DNA of 64,000 nt from Nematostella vectensis (Eukaryota; Cnidaria; Anthozoa; Actiniaria; Edwardsiidae): positions 1,032,501-1,096,500 of the forward strand of contig NC_064035.1 of the NCBI RefSeq assembly GCF_932526225.1. The letters are read 5' to 3'. Below, piece after piece: positions 8,961-20,000 of the stretch. A model generated the notes under the pieces. The model was given only the letters and a program-made list of their open reading frames with translations, searched no databases and was not told the DNA's origin. Within the stretch, counting starts at the first letter, position 1. Each line of letters opens with the position of its first letter. Made by a program: the position numbers and the translations under genes.

Positions 8961-11960
8961 GAATCAAGAGTGCGAAAAAGAAATCAGAGTTCCACTCATT
9001 GGTCGCTCTGCATGACCCAGATATTATTCTTGAATGCGAAAGCAAAATCGATTCAAGCATACCGGCATATTCAGTGTTCCCTGAAAATTACGAAATTTTT
9101 CGTAAGGACAGAACTCTATTCGGTGGCGGTGTATTCATCGCCGTCCGCAACGACCTTACTGCGGCGGAGGAACGTGGTGTAGACGTCGACAGCTGCGAGA
9201 TCATTACATGCTCGATCCAACTTGTGAAGCGCAAAAAGCTATTCTTTTTTTTGTTTTTATCGACCCCCTCCTGACGAAGACGCGCTTAGCCTGCTCAATG
9301 ATCACCTCTGCAAGCTCTACAGCAAACACACTCAACCCCCATGCGTCATTCTCGGCGGCGACTTCAACTGCCCCGGAATCGATTGGTCAAGCGGCGAAGC
9401 AGCGCTTATCTCCTCTGCGCGCTCTTGGGACCACAAACTTATCGAAACAGCAGACATGTTTAGCCTTTCCCAACACGTAAAAGCCCCGATACGCAAAAAC
9501 AACTATCTCGATCTGGTGTTTTCGTCTAACCCAGGACTTATCCAGGCGTGTCATGTTACCAACGGCTTGATCGACCACGAGGGGGCTGTTCTATTCGAGG
9601 TTGATACTTCACCAAAGTATACCCCAAAGGCGCCCCACAAAATCTACCAGTATCATAAAGCTGACTACGACGGCCTGAGGTCCTACTTGTCTACCTTCGG
9701 AACCGATTACATGGCATCATTCCCGCTAAGATCTGTCGATAAGAATTGGGCTGCGCTTTTTTAAGGCTTGAAAGATGCTCTGGACAAGTTCGTCCCACAC
9801 AAGATGCCGAAGGGGAAACGCCACCTTCCCTGGGTGAGCCCAGCCATCAAGCGGCTTATGCGTAAACGAAATAGAGCTTACAAAAAAGCCAAACGCTCTT
9901 CGAAGGAAAAAGATATCCGCTCGTACAGACGTATACGGAACTATACAACCAAATGCATCAGAGACATGCATAATATATACTTGAGCGAGGTCCTGGGTGG
10001 GCTTGCGCCGGACCCTAGTACACCTAATCCTGGCGGAGCAAAAAGGGCGTGGTCGTACCTTAAGCTGCTGCGCTCCGAGTCCTTGGGTATCCCGACCCTC
10101 TTTCAAGGTGACCAGATCTGCGCGTCAGATTCATCCAAAGCGGAGGCATTGCGCGTCCAATACGAGAGCGTCTTCACGCAAGAGGATCTTACCAACATTC
10201 CTGTTCTTGGTGACTCCCCCTACCAAGAGGTCGCTGACCTGACATTTTCGACTAATGGCATCCATAAGCAGCTAAAGAACATCCAACCCAACAAGGCCTC
10301 CGGTCCCGACTCTGTGCCAGCACGTATCCTGATAGAAGCCGCTGGCGAACTAGCCCCGCTGCTAGCTCCACTATTTCAACAGTCTTATGACTCGGGCTCT
10401 CTACCTGCCGCCTGGAAGGACGCCAACGTTACAGCCATCTTCAAGAAAGGCCACAGAGCGGACCCCAAGAATTATCGCCCAGTATCTTTAACATCTTTGA
10501 TCTATAAAGTCATGGAACACGTAGTCTGCAAGCATGTTACAAACCATCTTTGCGCGAATCAAATAATAACGCATCTCCAACACGGATTTGAGCAAGGTCT
10601 TTAATGTGAGACTCAAATTACTTCAGTGATCCACGACTGGGCCTCCGTTTTAAACGCCCATGGTCAAGTTGATGTTGTGTTCTTGGATTTTGCCAAGGCG
10701 TTTGACACTGTTCCCCATCAGCGTCTTCTCCTTAAAGCTCGGTATTACGGGATCAGGGGGGAACTACTCACTTGGCTTCATTGCTTCCTTACGGATAGAA
10801 GGCAACGCGTCGTTGTGAATGGGTCTTGTTCAGAATGGTCTCCAGTGACATCCGGAGTCCCCCAAGGCACTGTCTTAGGCCCGGTCTTATTCTTGCTCTT
10901 CATCAACGACATGCCAACTGGTCTGAAGTCGCATGTAAGGCTGTTTGCCGACGACAGTGTATTATACCGCCCAATCAACTCACCTGACGACCATGATATT
11001 CTCCAAGAAGACCTACACCTCCTGGAACTCTGGGCGGAGAAATGGCAAATGGCTTTTGCGCCGAAAAAGTGCTACATCATGTCAATCACTCTGAAGCGTC
11101 ATCCATCAGTAGGGGTGTACTCCTTATGCGGTTCCGTCCTCGAGAGCGTCACGTGCCAAAAATACCTAGGCGTCTACATCACATCAAGCCTTCGTTGGGA
11201 CATGCAAGCTGAGGAAGTTAAAAAGAAGGCGAATCGAGTCTTAGGAGTGCTACAGAGGAACCTTTCATCGTGTTCAGTCCGAATCAAGGAGCGAGCCTAC
11301 ACGTCCCTCGTCCGCCCCATCCTCGAGTACGGTTCGGTGGCATGGTCTCCACACGCAAAGAGGGATATTAGCACGTTGGAATCTGTCCAGCGTAGAGCCG
11401 CACGCTTTACCACAGGGGATTACCAAAGAACAAGTAGCGTTACCCAAATGATTAATGTGTTAGGCTGGCAGTCACTCCAACATCGAAGAATAGTTAGTGA
11501 CCTCGCACTTTTTTATAAGATAAACTCCGGCCTCGTCAAAATTGATTTTCCGCCTGATGTTTCACCTAAGCCTGCCGTCTACTTCACAAGAACCAGTGCC
11601 TGTAATAGCTACCAATTTTCACTCCTCCCAGCTAAAATTAACGCTTTCCAGTTCTCCTTCTACTCACGCACTATCTCCGTCGCTGCATCTCCGTCTGGAA
11701 TGCTTCACCGCAGGCAGTTTTTCCCTGCCTACCATCTGCAGCCAACTTTGTAGCGGCCTTACCTAGTGAGCTAATCCGATAAAGGGCTTTCATCGTGTTT
11801 TTCGTTTGTTTGCTATTGCATGTCACGTTAAGTTATGCGCATCGCAAGTATTTTCATTGTATTATCATTGTTTTTTGTACATGTTGTCGTCCGTTATCGT
11901 TCTCACGCGCCAGCCTCCGCTGACCGCCAATTGCCGAATTAGCTCGCTAGTGGCAATTAA
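8961..11960 (+). mobile_element. 5'-truncated CR1/L2-group non-LTR retrotransposon (LINE)
   Basis: The element begins inside the endonuclease domain (H-x-DII-type segment near 9030), so its 5' end is missing. The frame shifts in a T-rich run at 9244-9260 and then stays in one frame to TAG 11751-11753, interrupted by TAA at 9762-9764 and TAA at 10602-10604. Endonuclease residues GGDFN lie near 9355. RT motifs follow: NYRPVSL (about 10470), FLDFAKAFD (about 10680), SGVPQGTVLGP (about 10855) and the catalytic FADD (about 10945). A 3' untranslated tail extends to about 11960 without a poly(A) run. It interrupts the integrated element's replication gene, so it inserted later. Confidence 0.85.
9768..11753 (+). 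pseudogene. LINE reverse transcriptase ORF (single in-frame stop)
   Basis: The segments 9768-10604 (278 codons) and 10626-11753 (375 codons) are in the same frame and separated by one TAA. The second holds the palm motifs: FLDFAKAFDTV at residues 19-29, SGVPQG at 76-81 and FADD at 107-110. It ends with the C-terminal thumb-type region of CR1-like pol proteins. The catalytic residues remain, so the damage is mainly nonsense mutations. The first segment contains the basic linker after the endonuclease domain. Confidence 0.8.
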
Positions 11961-13139
11961 GTTATTTAAAGTTAATGTTAAAGCTACAAATTCGGTCTAC
12001 GTACGACAAACACTGTATGCGACGGAAATACCGCTATTTCTTTTCAATCGTCGGTTAGAATACCATCCACAAAATTGTAACTTTCCAGTATAATTAGTTT
12101 TATTTTCAAATTTCTATATGAATACATTTATATTAACTTAACACGTGTGTATTTATTCTAAGCGCGAAACTTCTTCGGCTCCAATGCAAATTTACCGTGA
12201 AATCGGTATGTTAAGTAAATGTTGATTTCTTCAAGTTCTTTCATAAACATAAACAACTGTTTGTTTTTATACCATCAAACTGACATATATATATATTCTT
12301 TGAATAATATTCTTTTAATAGTAACTAGATCTTGTTTTCGCTTAAAATCGTTCGATCGGAAAGAGTTTGCTCGGAGAGCAGCCAACCATTCCAGTAATAG
12401 TTGAGTCACGGAAGCGACCAAATGGCTTTAAAAACCGATGTAAATCATGTTATTTGGATAACCGTAATCCTACATGTAAAACATTCATAGTGGATGTAAA
12501 AGGGCAAGTACTTGCGACAATTCGAGACAATATATCAAGATATTTGAAACCGAGCTCATGAAAGTTATGAAATATGAGCTGGACGTTTTGCTTTCTTTAC
12601 CAACTTCAGCTACTAGCCTTTCGAGACCAATTATTCTGACCTTTTCAATGTCCAGTTCACACGCAGTTACCCTTTGTTACATAGGTTTAGCAGGATACGT
12701 CAATCAGAAAGTGTCGAGAACAACAGAAGATGCATAATGTAAGCAGCTGTTGGCCTTCCTCTAACGGGCCTTGAATATATCTTTTTTACTACTCCCTTTT
12801 ACTAATATGTATTCTCAAATTAGACTCTTTCTGTTTTATAAAGAATATTTTTTATATGTAAATACTTCGCAAAAATTGAAGAGCGTTAAAAAGTGACGCA
12901 CCGTAGTGGTACAACAAACACGATGGCGCATCCCTCAGCAACTTCCTCGCGACCACGGGGACATAATCGCATAGTTTAGCGCCTTATGTCTCCGTTATTG
13001 ACGCCTTGTTAGCCTTGTCCCCAAGGCGTCTTGTGACAGCCCACTGTTGTCTAGCGATTTCGCGAGTCAGCGGCTACACGTAGGCTACCTGTTCTCAAAC
13101 ATTCTGTGCAACTGTTCAAGGGCACGGAGGTGTTGTTGT
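11961..13139. other. AT-rich noncoding stretch
   Basis: No supported gene. A 65-codon ORF at 12367-12561 has a CKSC pair and a basic segment but no recognised domain and no second exon, so I do not call it. A hairpin with a 9-bp stem (GACGCCTTG / CAAGGCGTC) lies at about 13000-13030. Confidence 0.5.
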
Positions 13140-13480
13140 CCTTTCTTAACCTACGAAACCTACGTAGGACTAACCGAGAACGAATTCAAGACAAGATATA
13201 GAAACCAAACCGCCTCCTTCCGACACGCTAAACACAGAAACTCGACCGAACTAAGCAAGTACATATGGATCCTTAAAGACAACGACATAGAACACTTTAT
13301 TTCATGGAAAATCCTGTCATCTCACTCCGCCTACAACAGCTCTAGCAAAAGATGTAATCTCTGCCTCAAAGAAAAACTTATCATTATCCGCCAACCCAAG
13401 CTATTAACTTTAAACAAGCGTAACGAGCTAGTGTCTTCGTGCCGCCACAGGAACAAAACCTTATCAATTTCATCATAACA

Positions 13481-13636
13481 GCCATTCAAATTTCGCGCCC
13501 TATTTTTATGTTAATTTTATACATAGATAGTATATAAGTGATGGTAGTAATATATTCTTAATAAATCTTCTGATGAGTGGGCAACCACCAAACAGGCTTG
13601 TAGAGATGAAACGGTAGTTCGCGTGTTTTTTTCCTG
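13481..13636 (+). repeat. Left arm of a perfect 156-bp inverted repeat
   Basis: These 156 bases are exactly the reverse complement of 14449-14604, including a run of seven T/A. Both arms stop abruptly: the flanking bases differ immediately. The arm corresponds to the 3' tail of PLE copy 1. Confidence 0.9.
13566..13606 (+). ncRNA. Degenerate type I hammerhead ribozyme
   Basis: The core CTGATGA at 13570-13576 is followed by stem II GTGG/CCAC with a GCAA loop. The expected GAAA is CAAA at 13589-13592, so core position G12 is lost. Stem III (ACA/TGT) and stem I (TCTT/GAGA, one wobble) can form. The stem I bases differ from the intact copies yet still pair, which supports a once-functional ribozyme that is probably inactive now. 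Confidence 0.7.
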
Positions 13637-13768
13637 CCTGTTTCGTGGTTGACCACTCATCAGGAGATTTCCTGATCATCCAATCAGGAGATATATCCCG
13701 CTCTACACCTATGTATTGTGCACTGTTCTGTTATATGAACATATATATATATGTATGTATATGTTACT

Positions 13769-14392
13769 GAAAACAGCTTCAAGACCAGGTACAGAAACCA
13801 CACCGCATCATTCCGACACGCCAAACACAGAAACTCCACCGAACTCAGCAAACACGTCTGGACTCTCAAGGACAACATGATTGAGTACTTTATTTCATGG
13901 CGCATTCTTTCTTCCCACTCCACCTACAACAGTACCACTAAGCGTTGCAACCTCTGCCTCAAGGAAAAGCTGACGATCATCTGCCAACCCAAACTATCAA
14001 CTCTAAATAAACGCAATGAACTCGTGTCCTCGTGCCGCCACAGAAACAAAGCCCTGCTACGAAACAATTAGAACTGTTAATCCCGTCACCGTTAAATTTT
14101 CGCGCTATCAATTTTTCACACGTTCCGCCCTGCATATTTATGTAACTCGCTATTGTTCCTCTTGCCGCCTTAGCTAAAACTATCAGTCTATTATTATGTA
14201 AATTTCAATGTTAATAGTATATATACGATGGTAGGAATATTCTCATTAAATCCCCTGATGAGTGGGCAACCACGAAACAGACCTGTAGGGAAACCTATGT
14301 AGTTTGTATTTTCCTCAAACCAACACTATACACCGCTCTACTTTCGAGTATTGAGCACTTTCTATGAAAGCCTTCAACCATCATTTTATGTA
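13769..14392 (+). mobile_element. Penelope-like element 3' fragment, copy 2
   Basis: An ORF at 13751-14071 encodes the GIY-YIG C-terminus (TRYRNH, HAKHRNSTELSKHVW, CNLCLKEK), and the sequence continues into a 3' tail with an intact hammerhead. From about 13769 to 14392 it is nearly identical to 15534-16166. The 5' edge is abrupt: the frame begins within a TATA-rich stretch. It is therefore a truncated sister of copy 3 placed just upstream in the same orientation, the partial-tandem arrangement typical of PLEs. Confidence 0.8.
14251..14291 (+). ncRNA. Hammerhead ribozyme, type I, intact core (PLE copy 2)
   Basis: The order of parts matches the hammerhead consensus: stem I strand TCCC (14251-14254), CTGATGA (14255-14261), stem II GTGG-GCAA-CCAC (14262-14273), GAAA (14274-14277), short stem III ACA/TGT with a 4-nt loop, the cleavage-site A at 14287, then stem I strand GGGA (14288-14291). 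Short stem III and location in a PLE tail agree with the known hammerheads of Penelope-like elements. Predicted self-cleavage is after 14287. Confidence 0.85.
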
Positions 14393-14448
14393 TATGTTAT
14401 ATACATATATGTTATGAATATGTTATGAACATATATATAGGAAAAAAA

Positions 14449-14604
14449 CAGGAAAAAAACACGCGAACTACCGTTTCATCTCTACAAGCCTGTTTGGTGG
14501 TTGCCCACTCATCAGAAGATTTATTAAGAATATATTACTACCATCACTTATATACTATCTATGTATAAAATTAACATAAAAATAGGGCGCGAAATTTGAA
14601 TGGC
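14449..14604 (-). repeat. Right arm of the perfect 156-bp inverted repeat
   Basis: Exact reverse complement of 13481-13636. It ends at 14604, right where the PLE copy 3 coding sequence begins, so copy 3 is bounded upstream by an inverted PLE tail. The degenerate hammerhead is carried here on the minus strand at 14479-14519. Confidence 0.9.
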
Positions 14605-15835
14605 AGAAGAAAGGCAGAAGAAAGGCAACACGATATTTGATGTTACGATGGGGAGCTTCGATGGCGCAGAAACCTGTGAACTTGTAGGCAACTTCCTTCT
14701 CTCCCAACTTCAGGACCTCAATATGAACGTAGGACTCTACCGCGACGACGGACTAGCCATCACCAACGCCACACCCAGAGCCACCGAAAACCTAAAAAAG
14801 GAACTATGCCGCATCCTCAACAACAACGGACTCCGAATCACCATTGAGGCGAACAAACAAGTTGTCAATTTCCTAGACGTCACCCTTGACCTAAAACGTA
14901 ATGCACACCAGCCTTATACAAAGCCGAACTCCTCGCTACAATATGTCCACCGTGAGAGCAACCACCCGCCCTCCATCACCAAGAACATCCCTGCTGGTAT
15001 CAACAGACGCCTATCTGCCCTATCTTCAGACCAAGCCTCCTTTGACCAGACCGCGCCACCTTACCAGAAAGCACTCGACGATAGCGGATACAACTACACG
15101 CTACGCTACGAACCCAACACCGTAACCAACCATAAAACCCGCAAACGCAACAACATCCTATGGTACAACCCGCCCTTCAGCAAGAACACCAGCACCAACA
15201 TCGGCCACAGATTCCTCACCCTGATAGACAAACACTTCCCGAAAGACAACCACCTCCGTAAAATCTTCAACAGAAACACCATCAAAATCAGTTACAGCTG
15301 CATGAACAACACCAAACAGATCATCGACAACCACAACAAGCGCATCATCACCGCATCGTCGGCTACCGAGATCACCAGCTCCCCCCCTACCACTACCAAC
15401 AACAAGACATGCAACTGCCGACAGAAAGACACCTGCCCTCTAGACGGAAACTGCCTACAGACATCTGTTATCTACCAAGCTACCGTAACTCGAAAAGACA
15501 ACAACACCTCGGAAACATACGTCGGGCTCACTGAAAACAGCTTCAAGACCAGGTACAGAAACCACACCGCATCATTCCGACACGCCAAACACAGAAACTC
15601 CACCGAACTCAGCAAACACGTCTGGACTCTCAAGGACAACATGATTGAGTACTTTATTTCATGGCGCATTCTTTCTTCCCACTCCGCCTACAACAGTACC
15701 ACTAAGCGTTGCAACCTCTGCCTCAAGGAAAAGCTGACGATCATCTGCCAACCCAAACTATCAACTCTAAATAAACGCAATGAACTCGTGTCCTCGTGCC
15801 GCCACAGAAACAAAGCCCTGCTACGAAAAAATTAG
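14600..15835 (+). CDS. PLE polymerase C-terminal half: RT palm end plus GIY-YIG endonuclease
   Basis: This is an open frame of 411 codons. Residues 18-30 (GSFDGAETCELVG) and the catalytic YRDD at 47-50 are RT palm motifs, and FLDVTLDL at 91-98 is the following palm/thumb motif. A Cys cluster at 271, 273, 279 and 285 forms the zinc-binding-like linker. The GIY-YIG nuclease follows: IYQ (291-293), YVG (307-309), Arg in TRYRN near 318-320, and the Glu of NSTELSK near 336. The product would reverse transcribe and nick DNA in the full element. The first residues look like read-in from the inverted tail, so the true start is upstream and missing. Confidence 0.8.
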   Translation: MAEERQKKGNTIFDVTMGSFDGAETCELVGNFLLSQLQDLNMNVGLYRDDGLAITNATPRATENLKKELCRILNNNGLRITIEANKQVVNFLDVTLDLKRNAHQPYTKPNSSLQYVHRESNHPPSITKNIPAGINRRLSALSSDQASFDQTAPPYQKALDDSGYNYTLRYEPNTVTNHKTRKRNNILWYNPPFSKNTSTNIGHRFLTLIDKHFPKDNHLRKIFNRNTIKISYSCMNNTKQIIDNHNKRIITASSATEITSSPPTTTNNKTCNCRQKDTCPLDGNCLQTSVIYQATVTRKDNNTSETYVGLTENSFKTRYRNHTASFRHAKHRNSTELSKHVWTLKDNMIEYFISWRILSSHSAYNSTTKRCNLCLKEKLTIICQPKLSTLNKRNELVSSCRHRNKALLRKN

Positions 15836-16161
15836 AACTGTTAATCCCGTCACCGTTAATTTTTCGCGCTATCAATTTTTCACACGTTCCGCACTGTTAG
15901 TTTCCGCCCCGCATATTTAATGTAAATCGCTATTGTTCCTCTTACCGCCTTAGCTAAAACTATCAGTCTATTATTATGCAAATTTCAATGTTAATAGTAT
16001 ATATACGATGGTAGGAATATTCTCATTAAATCCCCTGATGAGTGGGCAACCACGAAACAGACCTGTAGGGAAACCTATGTAGTTTGTATTTTTCTCAAAC
16101 TAACACTATACACCGCTCTACTTTCGAGTATTGAGCACTTTCTATGAAAGCCTTCAACCAT

Positions 16162-16170
<9 letters not shown>
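14605..16170 (+). mobile_element. Penelope-like element, copy 3 (longest copy)
   Basis: This copy contains the C-terminal part of the PLE polymerase, the linker and the complete GIY-YIG domain, followed by a 3' tail with a hammerhead ribozyme and an AT microsatellite. The upstream RT domain (fingers and first palm motifs) is missing, so it is 5'-truncated. Together with copy 2 and the inverted tail it forms a nest of PLE pieces. Confidence 0.85.
16031..16071 (+). ncRNA. Hammerhead ribozyme, type I, intact core (PLE copy 3)
   Basis: Identical in sequence and fold to the copy at 14251-14291, shifted by 1780 bp. CTGATGA is at 16035-16041, stem II with GCAA loop at 16042-16053 and GAAA at 16054-16057. 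Cleavage is predicted after 16067. Confidence 0.85.
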
Positions 16171-16203
<33 letters not shown>

Positions 16204-16245
16204 CCGCGTAAAAGATTGATATTAGTGGCTTATATATATATATAT
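16166..16245. repeat. AT dinucleotide microsatellites
   Basis: A (TA)n run at about 16166-16201 and a shorter one near 16232 follow the PLE tail, as is common at PLE 3' ends. Confidence 0.8.
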
Positions 16246-17033
16246 TATTTACCAGCCTGGAGGTCCGTATCGTGAAATAAACTTTCGTCAACAGAATTTC
16301 CAACTATGATTACCTTATGGGCTACGGGCTTACAGTCGCATGTGGTGAGGTTTCGCTTCTAACTTTCGGCGATGTTCGTGAAGATTTTGTTTGATCATCC
16401 AATCAGGGAGACACAACACCCTGATCCAATAAACTCCATATTGTATTTTCATGGAACGCTTTTTACTCTCTAGAAAAACAGAACTTCCATCAATAAAGAC
16501 ATTCTATGAATTTTGACCAACAAAAATAATTAAGTCCCGATTTATACTACGATTTCAGATGGAAACCGGACATTGGACACCGGACCTCTCGGAGCCTATC
16601 AGAGCGCGCCGTTTTGATGGATACCGGACCCCGAAAAATTAATTATGCTTTGTCGTATTGTTCTTTTTTTAGCTTTAAAAATAATACACGAATGACTATT
16701 TAATGTGCGAGAAAAGCAGTATTTTCAAGACTTCAAGAAATCCGCAGTTTTTATAAAAACATTTTTTTTGGAGGGGAAACATGATTTTGGCTTTGTTTCG
16801 TTTTTGTGAAGAATTGAAGTTCATTCATCATCTAAAAATATTGTAAATCAAAGAAAAATAAAGGCCTTCTTGTATTTAAATACATAACATATCATGGTCT
16901 CTTGAACCATATCAACACACAACGCCTACACCACACGGGAGTCGTGGTTATTTGCTGGCGGCTGCGCCTGTTTAGGCTTTGGTTTGCCTGTGTACGCTGT
17001 ACAAGGCTTGGCTACTTAGGCGCTATTTTCAAA
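16246..17033. other. Noncoding region upstream of USE1, including its likely promoter
   Basis: No ORF is supported. A segment at 16380-16440 resembles the PLE-associated CCAATCAGG tail sequence near 13680. An AT-rich stretch leads into a GC-richer region at 16930-17033. CAAAATGGCGCC spans the USE1 start codon and matches a YY1-type site. Confidence 0.4.
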
Positions 17034-20000
17034 ATGGCGCCGTCAAGGATGGAAATAAATTTACAGCGGCTTTTGGTTCGCTGTGAAGCGATGGCGGGGG
17101 ATTATCAGGAAAAGAAAGAATGCTTAAACTGGAGACTAGAGAAGGTGAAAAGCACTGTTTTAGGGAAGCTAAAATTACTTTATTAGCATGAATTATTGAA
17201 TATAAACCAGCTGGGCTGTTTCACTGAGTTTTGCTTTGTCATTGAAAAAAAAATTAAAAAAATAGCCTCGTTGAAAAACATATAGGCAGCTGTACTGCAT
17301 AGTGTGCAGTTTTGTCAGAGCAATATTTTTTCACTATTTAATTACTTTTCATTTAAGATTTTGTGATGGGGTCTCTGCTTTTCTTCAATTGTTTAAGTAC
17401 TTGATGGTACTCGTATTCCTATTACCTATTATCGGCCACCTAAAAAAATATATAACTTATATAATATTTCATGAACTAAAAGAACAAAGAAAAAAGTGAC
17501 ACACCGAGTTGAAAAAACAACGTCAGTGAAACATGTTTTCTAAAGCTTTTTCGATTGTTTATTATTTCGCTTAGCTAGGAGAATTCATCCTTTCGCACTG
17601 TAAGATAGCGCACGGAAAATTGTCTTTGAGTTGAAAACGCGAAGACGAAGAAATGCCGTAGAAATCTCCAATATTTACAGATCACATTGAAAATCGTTCA
17701 GCAAATTTGCCATTCTGTTGTTCTTTCTAGCCTTTGATTCAGCCCCAATTTCATGTGTTTTTTTATTGTTTGGGTCTCGGTCGCATGATTGTTACATCAT
17801 CACTTCAAACTCAATGACATTAGTGGGAGATAGGAACAGAAGCTTGGTGATACAACTTGTTTACTGCACAGGTTCTTACATTGAGTCAAAATTCCAGCGT
17901 ATTATTCCCAAAATGTCTATATTGCTGTTCTGTGTTGTGACTGAATTGTGATTTTATTTCTTCATAGTATGTATGTGCACTCCAGAACAATGCTAATGAG
18001 CTTAGTAAATCAGCAAGGTAATCTCATTATTTGCTAAGTTATAGTATGGCACAAGGGGAATTTATTAATTAAATGCCCCGCAACCGATAGCCTACCTGTA
18101 GGCTTTGATAGTTTCTCCTGCACGAAAACCCCGAAAACACAGCATTTGCATAACCCAGCCGCCATCTCGGATGATGCACTCTGCAGGGGTAGGTGGAAGA
18201 AAAATGCTTGGGGAAGGGGGAGAGGGGGAAAAGAACGCCTACAGGATGTATCGACTTTTTCACTAATATAACACATGACAAAAAATTGACAGCTAAATAA
18301 CATGTCACATAATCCTTGTTGGCTAATCAGATTTGATTCTCGCAAAGTGCTGCGTGCAATTCAAAACAAAACAAACTCACATAGATAGAGCTAAAATCTT
18401 AGATAATAATCATATTATATAATGTGACATAATGTGTTATGATATAATAAAAAAAAAATAATGCAACATGTAGCTAGTCCCCCTAAAACGTAAAAATAGC
18501 ACCTAAGACTGCTGATTTACTTGCAAACGATTAATGTAGGCTTTGCCTGTAGAAATTTCCAATTAAATACGGAACCTTTGAGAGTAGGCCATCGTGAGAA
18601 AACTTATACAGAACACAAGAATATTACGACAAATCCCTAGCTGGGAGTTGTGCGAGGAATTGGGGTTTTCTGTGCCTCGTGCAACAAATTTAACAGAGCG
18701 AGTCTGCAAGCCATACGGAAGTATTATTAGAAGAACACATACGTTTTATTTCAAATTAAAAGTTGCACTCACAGATAAGAATAGAGATAAACGCAGGCAG
18801 TCCCTAAATCTTCAAGAATCCCACTAGTCTGTTGCAAAGCTAATTATGCTCTTTATTGTTTAGTGAACATTATTACTAAAACGGAAGAGCTTGTGCTGTT
18901 TCTCTCGAGAGGCAATTTCAGAAACGGTAAAAATCATGCTTTTATCGAACCCTGTCAGCAACACAGCCATCACGTCATCTTTAGCTTCTAACAAGGCTTT
19001 CACAGCTGCCTCCTGCTCTTGTCTTAAAATAACGGGTTTGCATGTCGAATGAAGAATGTTTAGAGATTTTTGGATCACCTCCTCGGTAATCGCCACGTTG
19101 AATTGATAAAGGTATGGAGTGATGAGTGATGGGAGGTCGTTAGTCAATCAGATCGCTTTGTCTGTATACGGACAAAGTTCGAAATCAATGAATGAAAAAG
19201 GTGAGACAAAAGTATCAAAGCCTACAGGTACGCTATGCAACCGACTCCGCAGGTGGAGGTTGAGGGGACAATTAATCACTCAATTCCTGAGTTTCCATGC
19301 TATAACTTTGTAATACCATGATCACCGAGGAGATAAACTCACAACTATGAGTAATATTAGGTTGGATGAGCAAACACGGTTCAATGGATCAGAGCATTGC
19401 ATATGCATTGTTCTTTTTATCCCTCTAGAGACCACCACATTTTCACGTACAATTCTCAAATCAAACAAAGTTGATTTACATAGTTGCTCTACAGTTTAGT
19501 TCTTTGATGTCATTAGCATGCATGTGTACAGCAATCAAAATCATCCCACATGGATTTAGTCTAACGTTGTTTAGGTATCACAAGATCAAATACACTGGTC
19601 TCTTGGCGCAGGGTCTATTCCTGCGCTAATCAGGAAGCTGCCTTCTATTTGTTTCCCTTTAGGAAACTAGAAGACAAGCATTTTGGTCCTAAATTTCTAT
19701 CATGCACCGATGTAGAGGGAAATTTAGAAGACAAAAGATTCTTTTGTCTTTTTCTAAATTTTCCTCATTATTAATGCATGAGGGAAATTTAGAACCATCT
19801 ATTGTTTTCGAGGGAATTTCACTAGTAATCGTCCCTCAGAAAACAAAAGAATCTGAGGTGATGGTATTATGTGTGAAACAAGTTTCTTCTCTAAGAGGTA
19901 ATAAAAGCCCTTTTCATTCATTATACTTTATTTTCTTTCATCAGCAAACCGAGTCAAGATGCAATGAGTGATTACACCAAAAGGGTAGAGTTTTTGAAGG

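Larger units (their letters stand above)
13140..13636 (+). mobile_element. Penelope-like element 3' fragment (GIY-YIG end), copy 1
   Basis: The frame at 13152-13478 encodes the C-terminal half of a GIY-YIG-type endonuclease as found at the C-terminus of PLE proteins: YVGLTEN, then TRYRN, HAKHRNSTELSK and a CNLCLKEK metal-binding-like motif. The reverse transcriptase part is absent. A tail containing a degenerate hammerhead follows. It diverges from copies 2 and 3, so it is an older or different subfamily member. Its tail is one arm of a perfect inverted repeat. Confidence 0.75.

Noticed and set aside
12367-12561. 65-codon ORF with a CKSC motif
   Set aside because: No recognised family, no neighbouring coding signal and an AT-rich setting; insufficient evidence for a gene.
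13637-13663. Minus-strand hammerhead as a functional ribozyme
   Set aside because: Core motifs are present but no stem III end plus cleavage-site nucleotide followed by a stem I partner is in place.
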